NCBI GenBank assembly: GCA_903881085.1
Contig: CAIRSA010000467.1
Location: forward strand, 1-41,674
Length of the DNA: 41,674 nucleotides
Direction: 5' to 3'
Source: an uncultured Acidobacteriia bacterium
GTDB lineage: Bacteria > Acidobacteriota > Terriglobia > Bryobacterales > Bryobacteraceae
Part shown: positions 8,346-15,275 of the stretch, in pieces
Layout: every line of letters starts with the position of its first letter
How positions within the stretch are numbered: the first letter of the stretch is position 1
Position numbers and translations under genes: made by a program
The notes under the pieces: model-generated
Told to the model about the DNA's origin: nothing
The model's database searches: none
The model's input: the letters and a program-made list of their open reading frames with translations, nothing else

Positions 8346-8372
8346 CAGAATGCCAATCTGCCTACTTTCGAT

Positions 8373-8705
8373 TTAGCGGCGATAGCCATAATAGCCGGGA
8401 CGGCTGTAATAGCGCGGGGCGGGGCGGCCATAGTAGCCGCGAACAACTGGCGGATTCCAGTAGCCGGGCACCCAGATGCGACGCGGGCCTGCGTATGACC
8501 AGTAACCAGCGCTCCAGTAGTAGCCGGGGCCGGGGCTGGGGGGCATGTAGGCGACCACGGGCGGCGGAGGCAGAGGCCCCGGTGCGTAGTAACCGCCATA
8601 ATAAGCGGGGCGGCCGACGCCAACCCCAACAACAACGCGCGGCTGAGCAAAAGCGCTGAGGCTGGCCGAAGCCGCAAGCAGCAAAGCAAAGATTGTGGAT
8701 TTCAT
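8373..8705 (-). CDS. Secreted Tyr/Gly/Pro-rich YXWGXW-like repeat protein
   Basis: 110 residues with a clear signal peptide (MKSTIFALLLAASASLSAFA). The mature part is low-complexity, with GGYYAPGPLPPPP, then PGPGYYWSAGYWSYAGP and IWVPGYWNPP, and a tail rich in YYGR/YYSR. This resembles the short secreted proteins built on W/Y-x-x-G-Y-W repeats that are common in Acidobacteriota and Proteobacteria; their function is not established. AAGGAG sits 8 nt before the ATG, which fixes the start. It reads as a single gene. Confidence 0.8.
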   Translation of the reverse strand: MKSTIFALLLAASASLSAFAQPRVVVGVGVGRPAYYGGYYAPGPLPPPPVVAYMPPSPGPGYYWSAGYWSYAGPRRIWVPGYWNPPVVRGYYGRPAPRYYSRPGYYGYRR

Positions 8706-8813
8706 TTTCGTTCTCCTTGTAAGTCCTGCCGCTTTTGTCGCGGCAACGCATCGAAAGAATGCAAATTCGTTGCCAGACCGTAAGAGATTGAAAACAAATA
8801 TCAGGCTCTGCGT

Positions 8814-8836
8814 GGCGGTGGCCGAAATCCACCGCC
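8814..8836 (-). terminator. Candidate stem-loop 3' of the isomerase-like gene
   Basis: A perfect 8-bp GC-rich stem (GGCGGTGG / CCACCGCC) with a 7-nt loop lies 20 nt past the stop of the gene ending at 8856. There is no T-tract after it in the direction of transcription, so termination is only a possibility. Confidence 0.35.
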
Positions 8837-8855
8837 CTTGGTGGTGCGAGGCCGC

Positions 8856-9695
8856 CTAGGCCTTCAGATTATGAAGAAATTTATAACTTTCGGTCATCAT
8901 GTCGATGTTCAGTTCGACGAAATAGTTCTTTACTCCGGCTTTCTTTGCCGCGCCGAAGAGCTTCTTCCACTCCACGACGCCGGTGCCGATGGCGACGGTC
9001 TTCTTCTGCTCAGGCGACCAGTCCTGCAGGTGGATGGAGATGAAGCGGCCGGGATACTTGGCGAACATATCGGCCGCAGCGTAGCCCAGGCTGATGACCG
9101 AAACCTGAAACTGCATGCGCACCAGTTTGGGGTCGAGCGCCTTCATCAACTCGTCGTAGAGGAGTGCGTCGCCGAGCTTCTGAAATTCGCCGTCATGGTT
9201 GTGAAAACCGATCTGCAGGCCTGCTTTGTGGGCCTCTTCGCCGGCTTTGTTCAGGTCGGCCGCGGCGCGCTTCCAATCGTCGAGCGAGGCATCCTTGCGC
9301 AGGCCGAAGCTGGCGAGAATCATCTGCTTTAAGCCCAGTTCCTTGGCGAAAGCGATGGTTTCGGCGATGTTCTCTTTCAATTCGCGGGTCTGGAAGTGGC
9401 AGCTTTCGCACTTGAGTCCGGCGGCTTGGATTTTTTCTTTCAACTCCGAGGGCTTGAACTTCACCAGCGGGCCGAAGCCGCCGCGTTCGTAGCCTTTGGG
9501 CGAGCACATTTCGATGGTCTTGTAGCCGATGCCGGCGATCTCTTTGAGCGTGCCTTCGAAATCTTTGCCCAGTTTGTCGCGCACGGGATAGACCTGGCAG
9601 CCGATGGGGAAGCCCAGCGGATCAGCGGAAAGTTGAGGCGCGGCTGCGATGAGTGAGGCCGCGCCGATAAAATGACGGCGTGAGAGGAATTGCAT
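8856..9695 (-). CDS. Secreted TIM-barrel sugar phosphate isomerase/epimerase-like protein
   Basis: 279 residues with a Tat-like leader (SRRHFIGAASLIAAAP). It is followed by an AP-endonuclease-2-like (xylose isomerase-like) TIM barrel: GCQVYPVRDKL opens strand 1, IAGIGYKTIEM strand 2, LGFHNHDGEF-type sequence (GLQIGFHNHDGEF) carries metal ligands, ISIHLQDW another, and NYFVELNIDM the last metal-binding strand. Such secreted barrels in this phylum are usually annotated as sugar phosphate isomerase/epimerase, although their true substrates are mostly unknown. The export signal argues against a cytosolic sugar-phosphate substrate. Confidence 0.88.
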   Translation of the reverse strand: MQFLSRRHFIGAASLIAAAPQLSADPLGFPIGCQVYPVRDKLGKDFEGTLKEIAGIGYKTIEMCSPKGYERGGFGPLVKFKPSELKEKIQAAGLKCESCHFQTRELKENIAETIAFAKELGLKQMILASFGLRKDASLDDWKRAAADLNKAGEEAHKAGLQIGFHNHDGEFQKLGDALLYDELMKALDPKLVRMQFQVSVISLGYAAADMFAKYPGRFISIHLQDWSPEQKKTVAIGTGVVEWKKLFGAAKKAGVKNYFVELNIDMMTESYKFLHNLKA

Positions 9696-9722
9696 TGAGG
9701 ATATCTCCTTGCTGGAAATATC

Positions 9723-10313
9723 TTATCGCTTAACGATCACTTCGCGCAGGTTGTCGCGAGTGAGGAAGAACTTGGTCGCCTGGCAGTGCTCAAACAAGCG
9801 TTCCAGATTGCGGTTGCTGAAGAACTGCGCGGGCTTGCGGACGCCGCGGGTGGCAAGGGTCAGCGTGCGTGCATCCTGAATGCGGAAGTTGAGCAGGGGC
9901 GCCGTCGTGGCCTTTTCATCGGTATGGAAAAAGCTGAGCATCAGAGCCCCGGGCCGCAGGATGACTTGAAGCTGGTCCAACGTCATCTGCAATAATTTCG
10001 GGGAAAGATATTGCAGCGTGTCCCAGATCAATGCTCCATCGAAGTAGCCCGGTTCGAAATCGAGCACCTGAGCAGTGAACTTTTCCACCAGATCTTCGCG
10101 CTCCTGATTGGAGTAGAAGTCTCCTTCGCCAAACACGTTTTCCAGCGTGCGCAGGAAGTCCTCAGATGTGAGCCGGTGGCCGAGGTTGGTGATGAAACCA
10201 ATGTTCTCCTGGTTGGCGCCTCCCAGGTCGAGAATGCGCGCCCCATGGCTCCCGCTGAGAGAAGTGAAAAACTGCTCTAATCCATGACTCTGACGCGTTA
10301 TGGGATTGTCCAT
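9723..10313 (-). CDS. Class I SAM-methyltransferase-like protein
   Basis: 196 residues. ARILDLGGANQENIGFI matches motif I of class I methyltransferases in position and shape (hydrophobic strand, then D-x-G-G). FDGALIWDTLQYLSP corresponds to the motif IV strand, and LRPGALMLSFFH to motif VI. The family is narrower than generic methyltransferases, and enzymatic activity is not assured. The gene starts 9 bp after the bactofilin stop on the same strand, so the two are almost certainly cotranscribed. Confidence 0.75.
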   Translation of the reverse strand: MDNPITRQSHGLEQFFTSLSGSHGARILDLGGANQENIGFITNLGHRLTSEDFLRTLENVFGEGDFYSNQEREDLVEKFTAQVLDFEPGYFDGALIWDTLQYLSPKLLQMTLDQLQVILRPGALMLSFFHTDEKATTAPLLNFRIQDARTLTLATRGVRKPAQFFSNRNLERLFEHCQATKFFLTRDNLREVIVKR

Positions 10314-10322
10314 CAGGCGTAT

Positions 10323-10865
10323 TTACTTTTTAGGTTCGCCGGCCGAGGCGGCTATGGTCTGTTGCGCCGGCGGCGGGGTGTCCCGCTTGGGCGGGGGGGC
10401 CTTGGTCACTTCTGGCTTAATGATGTCGATGCTGCCCTTGAAGTAGGCGCCGTCTTCGATGACGATGCGCATGGTGCGGATGTCGCCCACCAGTTTGGCA
10501 TCCTTGCGGATATCGATTTTTTCCGAGGCCTCGACGTTGCCGTGGACCGTTCCGAGCACAATGATTTCGCGCGCTTTCACGCTCGCCATCAGCTTGCCAT
10601 TGGGGCCGATTGTGAGGCGGTTCTCCTGCAACTCAACCGTGCCTTCCACTTCGCCATCCACCACCAGGTCTTCGCGGCTGAGGATCTGGCCTTTTATCAC
10701 AACCGACTTGCCGATTGTGGCCGATCCACGGGAAAACTCCGGTTCATAAGTGCGTCCGGGTAAAGTGGACATAGGTATACCCTCCTTGGCGAGTTCTGAG
10801 GAAGTGGGCGGCGCGGCCGCCGATTTTGGCTGAAATTCATCTTCTTGTTTACGGCGATTCCACAT
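10323..10865 (-). CDS. Bactofilin (polymer-forming cytoskeletal protein)
   Basis: 180 residues with the typical three-part bactofilin layout. There is a disordered N-terminal tail (about 1-55, with an Ala/Pro stretch), then a right-handed beta-helix of hydrophobic-Gly repeats from about 57 to 150 (ATIGKSVVIKGQILSREDLV, VDGEVEGTVEL, IVLGTVHGNVEA, DAKLVGDIRT), then a Pro/Ala-rich tail. Bactofilins polymerise without nucleotide into filaments at the inner membrane and help place cell-wall or polysaccharide enzymes. The start at the first ATG is supported by AAGGAG 10 nt upstream; an internal ATG (MSTLPGRTYEPEF) is an alternative. A candidate promoter lies upstream. Confidence 0.93.
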   Translation of the reverse strand: MWNRRKQEDEFQPKSAAAPPTSSELAKEGIPMSTLPGRTYEPEFSRGSATIGKSVVIKGQILSREDLVVDGEVEGTVELQENRLTIGPNGKLMASVKAREIIVLGTVHGNVEASEKIDIRKDAKLVGDIRTMRIVIEDGAYFKGSIDIIKPEVTKAPPPKRDTPPPAQQTIAASAGEPKK

Positions 10866-10901
10866 GCTAGGCGAACTCCTTGCGCTTCGTTCCGAAATCC
10901 C

Positions 10902-10930
10902 ATACTAATAGGCTGGGGCGAAAAAGGCAA
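10902..10930 (-). promoter_or_regulatory. Candidate sigma70-type promoter of the bactofilin operon
   Basis: On the minus strand, TTGCCT (10925-10930) and TAGTAT (10902-10907) are separated by 17 nt, about 40 nt before the bactofilin ATG. The boxes match consensus only partly. Confidence 0.35.
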
Positions 10931-11012
10931 ACATCTTGCGACCTTAGTACGTTTAGGAGTTCACTGCGGAGAGGCATAAAGAGGGCAGTAACGGCAGTGG
11001 GATAGGTTAGTA

Positions 11013-11067
11013 GGATGGGCAATTCCCCATTCCGCGTGCTCGCGAGCACGCGGCGACTTGCCCGTCC
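11013..11067. repeat. Nested palindrome (20-bp perfect core)
   Basis: The core 11033-11052 is the perfect palindrome CGCGTGCTCGCGAGCACGCG. It is enclosed by outer arms GGATGGGCAA (11013-11022) and TTGCCCGTCC (11058-11067) that pair at 9 of 10 positions. It looks like a REP-type extragenic palindrome between the TPR and bactofilin genes. Confidence 0.75.
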
Positions 11068-11129
11068 AATACCACACGCTTTTCGGATCCCGCCCATGCA
11101 AATGTTGCGAACAACCGCGAAATCGCTAT

Positions 11130-11182
11130 GGGACGGAGGGGTCTGTCCCAAGCGGAAGCGCGCGGACAGCGCCCTCCGTCCC
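11130..11182. repeat. Inverted-repeat element, short form
   Basis: Left arm 11130-11148 (GGGACGGAGGGGTCTGTCC) pairs with right arm 11164-11182 with two mismatches around the core CAAGCGGAAGCGCGC (11149-11163). The same core edges, CAAGCGG and AAGCGCGCGGAC, bound the expanded element at 38871-39034. It lies 10 bp past the stop of the TPR gene and could form a strong hairpin in that transcript. The remainder of 10931-11191 has no gene that I can see. Confidence 0.8.
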
Positions 11183-11191
11183 CCAATCGGA

Positions 11192-12079
11192 CTACTTCTC
11201 GCTGGCCTGTATTTCCGCACGCCATTGGCGTGCTTCCTGATTGCGGCCCATGCGCTCCAGCATGACAACCGCCGCTAGCCGTGCCCGAGGATACTTTTCA
11301 GCGCTGGCACGCAAGTAGGGCAACGCTTCCTCCTTGTTCAGGTTTGAGAGGGCCAGACCCAGCAGATAGCGGCCGGTAAGCGAAGCCGGGTCAAACTGGA
11401 GCGCCTTTCTGGCATGCATCTCCGCTTCCCGGTACGCGTCACGATCATCGGGTTTGCTGAGCAGGCAAATCGCAAGATTCAGGTGAGCGAACGCGGCGTT
11501 CGGATCCAGCTTGATGGCTTCGCGGAACTCCACCGCTGCCCGGTCCATATCACCGGCGGCTATGTATTTGGTGCCCAAATTATTGTGCGCCTCTACGTAG
11601 CCAGGGTCAAGTTTCAACGCATGCTCCAGCAGGCCGATGGATTGCTCTTTCTTTCCCGCGCCCCATGCCTGCTCGGCCTTCTTGAATTCACTCATCGCTT
11701 TGGCTGGAACTTGATGCCGCAGCCGGTACATGCTGACAGCCCCCGTTTCATGCTTCGCAACGGAACTCTCTGGCAGTTGGATGGAGACCGGAAAGGCCGA
11801 GGCGCTGAGAAAGACCTCCTCACTCTGGACGCGCTCGCCGCCGCTGCGCACCACGCGCACTTCGTATTGATTGCCCGAATGGACGCCCGCCACCTCAAAA
11901 CGGCCATCTCCCAACAAGGGGACGCGGTCAACCAACGTTCTGCGATTCAGCTCATAAACTTCGACAAAAAGCCGGTCACCAGGCAACGCGCCGTTGACCT
12001 CGCCGCGCATGATGGTAGGGTGCTCCTGCGCGAATAAAGACACATTGAGTGTAAGTGCTAATAGCACGAAAAGTTTCAT
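11192..12079 (-). CDS. Secreted TPR-repeat protein
   Basis: 295 residues with a signal peptide (MKLFVLLALTLNVSLFAQ). Residues about 20-105 form a beta-rich domain that reads like a carboxypeptidase-regulatory/Ig-like fold (GEVNGALPGDRLFVEVYELN, GRFEVAGVHSGNQYEVRV). From about 128 tetratricopeptide repeats follow: AIGLLEHAL-type helices (QSIGLLEHALKLDPGYVEAH), then AAVEFREAIKLDPNAAFAH, AEMHARKALQFDPASLTGR and a last partial repeat. Such proteins act as periplasmic scaffolds; no partner can be named. It is transcribed alone, away from the bactofilin operon. Confidence 0.88.
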   Translation of the reverse strand: MKLFVLLALTLNVSLFAQEHPTIMRGEVNGALPGDRLFVEVYELNRRTLVDRVPLLGDGRFEVAGVHSGNQYEVRVVRSGGERVQSEEVFLSASAFPVSIQLPESSVAKHETGAVSMYRLRHQVPAKAMSEFKKAEQAWGAGKKEQSIGLLEHALKLDPGYVEAHNNLGTKYIAAGDMDRAAVEFREAIKLDPNAAFAHLNLAICLLSKPDDRDAYREAEMHARKALQFDPASLTGRYLLGLALSNLNKEEALPYLRASAEKYPRARLAAVVMLERMGRNQEARQWRAEIQASEK

Positions 12080-12484
12080 CTGAATGCCTCCGGTTCAGTA
12101 GGAAATTGTAAATGGGCACACTTTTCCTGAGGCGCTTTGGCGTCAGGCTATGTGGTGCAGTTTCTTTATGAAATCTAACGTGGAGTAATTAACCTGAAAA
12201 AAGCAGTTGGATGGGCTTCAGCCAATTTGCACGACGCGGCGCATTTGGGGTCTGACACCTTTTTTCGGCCGTTTTCGGCCGAAAATGGGATGTCTGACCC
12301 CAATTGCCCTCCACCGCAATGCTCCAATGAACCACTCACCCAATGGGTTACACCGCCTTTATCCGCAATCGAATGCAAATCAAACCCAGTCCAACAGCTT
12401 TTTCTAGAATTACGACAGGGCAGCTCACAAGAGGCTGCTCTTACTGAAAATAGGATAGATGTAACTACGTGGACAGCGCGTTAT
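12080..12484. other. Gene-free interval with GGGGTCTGAC inverted repeat
   Basis: About 400 bp without a convincing gene. The open frames here have no family signature or ribosome-binding site. It contains the inverted-repeat element at 12247-12301. Confidence 0.6.
12247..12301. repeat. GGGGTCTGACACC-type inverted repeat
   Basis: GGGGTCTGACACC (12247-12259) faces GATGTCTGACCCC (12289-12301). Inside is the nested palindrome TTTTCGGCCGAAAA (12272-12285). Similar GGGGTCTGACACC inverted repeats are frequent small non-coding elements in many bacterial genomes. Confidence 0.75.
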
Positions 12485-12805
12485 TTACGCGACTAACTGG
12501 AGCTTTCCCGCGAGGTGTCCCTCAATCATGGACCTCACTTTGACGGGAGAGAGATTGGAATCCAGACTTTGCTCGTCAATCAGGACTACCTTGGTAGCGG
12601 GCTTGCGCTGCTCCACAAAGTCCAAAAGCATTGGCAGCTCAGGCGATTTCGTGGAACATAAGATCAAATCCGCGCCATTCCAATCCTGGTCATCGCTGAA
12701 ATGGCGGACGTGCGTATCCACGTCCATGCGAGCTCGCAGGATAGCATCCTGCAACTCAAAGCTCCGGCACGGGTCCGTGCAGAGAATGAGAATTGATTTT
12801 GTCAT
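12485..12805 (-). CDS. Small receiver-like Rossmannoid protein
   Basis: 106 residues from the ATG at 12805, chosen because AGGAGG lies 6 nt upstream; a longer reading from 12829 has no such site. The pattern of alternating strands and helices (KSILILCTDPCRSFELQDAI, ADLILCSTKSPELPMLLDFV, TKVVLIDEQSL, IEGHLAGKL) resembles a response-regulator receiver. The phosphoacceptor Asp expected at the end of strand 3 is replaced (LILCSTK), and the acidic pair after strand 1 is only CTD. A pseudo-receiver or an unrelated small Rossmannoid are both possible. It stands alone. Confidence 0.7.
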   Translation of the reverse strand: MTKSILILCTDPCRSFELQDAILRARMDVDTHVRHFSDDQDWNGADLILCSTKSPELPMLLDFVEQRKPATKVVLIDEQSLDSNLSPVKVRSMIEGHLAGKLQLVA

Positions 12806-12927
12806 GAAGGGCCTCCTATTTGATCTCAACTAGGAGAGATGTGTCCGGGTGCCACTAGGGGACAAGTACACTTCCAGCTTACCGGTAATCCGGTCTGCGG
12901 TCAAATAGAAAGCATTAATGGGACCAA

Positions 12928-13905
12928 TTAGTTAGTAGCGTTTAATTCCCCAGCAGGTTTCTTTTGTGTTAATTCCCCGAAGGTATCCTTCACCTGTGCG
13001 GGTAAATACTCACCCACCCAATTCTTGGAGCTATCGGGAAGTTTCACAGTTGTCGAAACAACTTTTTTGCCGTCCATCTTTACCAGATCGTTCAACTTCT
13101 TGCCGCTTTTGATGGCGGCTTCCACCGCTTTGCGAAGCTCAACCATGAAGGCTTTTTCGCCGAGCAGGATCTCTTTGCCGCCCGATGCCCCGTGCGCCGG
13201 CAGCACGTATTTGACGTCGAGTTTCAAAGCGTTGTCGATCACGTTGGGCCAGTTCAGGACATTGCCGTCTGCTGTATAGTTGAACGGTCCGTTGACCACC
13301 GCGTCACCGGTGCAAAGCAGTTTTTCTTTCGGCAGATAAACAAATCCGTCGCCGCGGGTATGCGCCCAGCCGAAGAAATGAAACTCCACCTTGCGCGTGC
13401 TGTCTTCGATCACCTTCAAGTCGCCGGAAAACGTTTCCTTGGGTGGCTGGGGGCCGCCCATGCCCAGTTCCGCGACATCTTTGCGTTCTTTCGCGGCATC
13501 TTTCCATCGGCCGGGTTCAACGCGCTTCATCTCGTTGGCTACGCCGGCGTGGGCCAAGGTAATGGCGCCGGCCTTGGTCCATACCGCATTGCCGTAAGCG
13601 TGATCGCCGTGATGGTGCGTATCGAAGACATATTTCACCGGCTTCTTCGAGACCTTTTGCGCATCCATCATGGCCAGACGCGCGCCACTGGGGAAGTTGG
13701 CATCCACGACGATGAGATAGTCCTTCATCTCGATGATCACGTTGTTGCAGTGGCCTTTGTCGAGCAGCTCGCCCTCGCGGAACCACACGCCCTTGACAAT
13801 CTCCTTGACGGTGCCTGGCTGCCCGATTCCCGCGGTCAGCATGGCGCTAAACAGCAGCAGGCCGGCAAATGCGGCCATAAGGACAAGTCGAAGATGTTTT
13901 CTCAT
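12928..13905 (-). CDS. Periplasmic metallo-beta-lactamase-fold hydrolase
   Basis: 325 residues with a signal peptide (about 1-28, hydrophobic FAGLLLFSAMLTAG). It has the MBL-fold signature H-x-H-x-D-H at His97, His99, Asp101 and His102 (FDTHHHGDHAYGN). Further metal ligands are seen in FGWAHTRGDGFVYL, LLCTGDAVV and YVLPAHGASGG. The arrangement matches the secreted class-B-like or quinoprotein-relay-type MBL hydrolases of Acidobacteriota; the substrate cannot be deduced. A helical C-terminal extension (AVEAAIKSGKKLNDLVKM and beyond) is typical of this subgroup. Confidence 0.88.
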   Translation of the reverse strand: MRKHLRLVLMAAFAGLLLFSAMLTAGIGQPGTVKEIVKGVWFREGELLDKGHCNNVIIEMKDYLIVVDANFPSGARLAMMDAQKVSKKPVKYVFDTHHHGDHAYGNAVWTKAGAITLAHAGVANEMKRVEPGRWKDAAKERKDVAELGMGGPQPPKETFSGDLKVIEDSTRKVEFHFFGWAHTRGDGFVYLPKEKLLCTGDAVVNGPFNYTADGNVLNWPNVIDNALKLDVKYVLPAHGASGGKEILLGEKAFMVELRKAVEAAIKSGKKLNDLVKMDGKKVVSTTVKLPDSSKNWVGEYLPAQVKDTFGELTQKKPAGELNATN

Positions 13906-14030
13906 ATGGCTGATAATTGTATCGCAATTTCAGCTGGTGGTGGGGGAGGGGTTGGGAAGCAATCAGCAGATTGAGAACGTGACGCGTTGTGTGCTTTTCG
14001 CGCAAACGACTGATTTCTAAATGTCCCTGG

Positions 14031-14372
14031 CTAAGAGCGGCAGAACATTTCATTCGTCGCGGTACGCACAGCAACCCAATCGGCATCGCTCAGATGTCCG
14101 AGATTTCGCAGCACGAGGCTCTTTTCTAAAGTCGCCATTTTGTGAAGCCGGGCGATGGAGTGCCCAATCAGACCGGCGGCCCCCCAGTTGTGGATCACAA
14201 CATCATACTTTGAGATGTGCGACTGGGTGGTAATGCGCGCGACGATGAGATCATTATCGCCGGTGTCGAGCAGGACAAGGGCAGGACGTTTCTTAGCTCC
14301 GGTTTCGTTACTGAACGGGAAAGTCAGAAGAACAACGTCTCCTGGCTTATAACGAATCGTAGACGCTGTCAC
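14031..14372 (-). CDS. PemK/MazF-family toxin
   Basis: 113 residues starting at GTG. PGDVVLLTFPFSNETGAKKRPALVLL is split across the two conserved N-terminal strands of the CcdB/PemK/MazF barrel: the P-G-D-V start, F-P-F, and K-R-P-A-L-V with the conserved Arg. IVARITTQ and SIARLHKMATLEKSLV follow, as in endoribonuclease toxins that cleave mRNA. Its start lies inside the 3' end of the antitoxin gene (26-bp overlap), the normal antitoxin-first order. It resembles the second pair at 35142-35688. Confidence 0.88.
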   Translation of the reverse strand: MTASTIRYKPGDVVLLTFPFSNETGAKKRPALVLLDTGDNDLIVARITTQSHISKYDVVIHNWGAAGLIGHSIARLHKMATLEKSLVLRNLGHLSDADWVAVRTATNEMFCRS

Positions 14373-14556
14373 TTTCGCTGTATCCGTTTAGGAATTGCTC
14401 GCTCGCCAGCCGGCGCCAATGTGAGTCCTCATCCCCTTCCGGCAAGAGTACAATGACTCGAACCGGCTCTTCCGTAGGGATCTGCGATGCAAAGTCCAAT
14501 GGCACTTTCAGGTTGGCGTCTACGTCGAGTTTGCTTTCGAATTCAAGCGTCTTCAT
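14347..14556 (-). CDS. Antitoxin of the PemK/MazF pair
   Basis: 69 residues from the ATG at 14556. The N-terminal half is a short beta-rich part (KTLEFESKLDVDANLKVPL, EPVRVIVLLPEGDED) and the C-terminal half is an acidic, helical, probably disordered toxin-binding tail (WRRLASEQFLNGYSESDSVYDSL). It overlaps the toxin gene by 26 bp. It aligns with the antitoxin at 35455-35688 over MK-x-x-E, VRVIVLLPEGDE and the terminal Tyr-Asp region, so the two systems are paralogous. It begins only 31 bp after the end of the tRNA-Ser gene. Confidence 0.82.
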   Translation of the reverse strand: MKTLEFESKLDVDANLKVPLDFASQIPTEEPVRVIVLLPEGDEDSHWRRLASEQFLNGYSESDSVYDSL

Positions 14557-14586
14557 AAGGCAACTCCCCGGTGCGACTGTTGGTTC

Positions 14587-14676
14587 TGGCGGAGGAAGAG
14601 GGATTCGAACCCCCGTGCAAGTTTCCCCGCAAACGGTTTTCAAGACCGCCGGTTTCAACCGCTCACCCATTCCTCC
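14587..14676 (-). tRNA. tRNA-Ser (anticodon UGA)
   Basis: Read on the minus strand it starts GGAGGAA and ends TTCCTCC-G-CCA, giving a full 7-bp acceptor stem with encoded CCA. The anticodon loop CTTGAAA carries TGA. The T arm GGGGGTTCGAATCCCCC is perfect, and the long variable arm (TTTGCGGGGAAACTTGCA) is that of a serine tRNA. The total length is 90 nt including CCA. Confidence 0.95.
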
Positions 14677-14748
14677 GTCAACTATCATACCCGATTTCTC
14701 TTACTTACGGCTACTGCTGGCGAAACTCGACACCGCTCTGTTTTCAAA

Positions 14749-14794
14749 GGTGGGGCGGGCTTCAGCCTGCGGAGGACTTCAGTCCGACCCGCCC
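14749..14794. repeat. GC-rich dispersed palindromic repeat, copy 1
   Basis: GGTGGGGCGGGC, then TTCAGCCTGC, then the hairpin GGACTTCAGTCC and closing GACCCGCCC. The same modules recur at 15239-15272, 16871-16898, 36279-36307 and 39113-39153. Here the repeat supplies the last codons of the DUF6788 gene. Confidence 0.8.
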
Positions 14795-15133
14795 GGCGTC
14801 CTCAACAGACCGTAACCGGCAAATTCTCCGATTCAACTCCACCAAAGCACCACTCAAAGCCTGAAACCGCCTGAACTCAGCAATCTCCCTTTCAGCCTTG
14901 CGCACAAAAGCCGCGGAAGGCAGACTCCGTGTCACCGTTTTTCCGCCGATCTTCTGTGTAAGTTGAAAATGCGGCCCATGTCCGGCGTCACCAACCCTGG
15001 CGCAATGGCACTCCGCCTTTCCGCACCGCCGCACAGCACTGGTGATCGAACCAGGCTGAAAATCACCAAGCGCGCACATCTCTTGCAACAGGCTAAGCCG
15101 GTCCGCCAGCAAAGCCGAAAGCTCCTCGGTCAT
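14762..15133 (-). CDS. DUF6788-like protein with zinc-ligand motif
   Basis: 123 residues from the ATG at 15133, chosen because GAGAGG lies 5 nt upstream. The core is RRCGKAECHCARVGDAGHGP followed by HFQLTQKIGGKTVTRSLP, then a helix EREIAEFRRFQALSGALVEL. This matches the DUF6788 pattern: a C-G-K-x-x-C-x-C zinc-like motif, H-G-P, a beta hairpin, and a helical tail. Members are often found next to transposases and repeated elements; function is unknown. The final residues (about VGLKSSAG) are encoded by the dispersed palindromic repeat at 14749-14794, so the C-terminus was probably altered by repeat insertion. Confidence 0.78.
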   Translation of the reverse strand: MTEELSALLADRLSLLQEMCALGDFQPGSITSAVRRCGKAECHCARVGDAGHGPHFQLTQKIGGKTVTRSLPSAAFVRKAEREIAEFRRFQALSGALVELNRRICRLRSVEDAGRVGLKSSAG

Positions 15134-15238
15134 AAGTCCTCTCCGTCTCTTACAGTACCACATACTTTAAGATTATGGCCACAAAAAAAAGACGCAAAGC
15201 GCCATCGCAATACCGTCTCCCACCAGTCAACCAAAAAG

Positions 15239-15272
15239 GTAGGGCGCGGAGGACTTCAGTCCGACCGCCCCA
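15239..15272. repeat. GC-rich dispersed palindromic repeat, copy 2
   Basis: GGTAGGGCGCGGAGGACTTC followed by AGTCCGACCGCCCC, a shorter version of copy 1 that keeps the GGACTTCAGTCC hairpin. It lies just past the stop of the WecA-like gene. Confidence 0.75.
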
Positions 15273-15275
15273 GAC

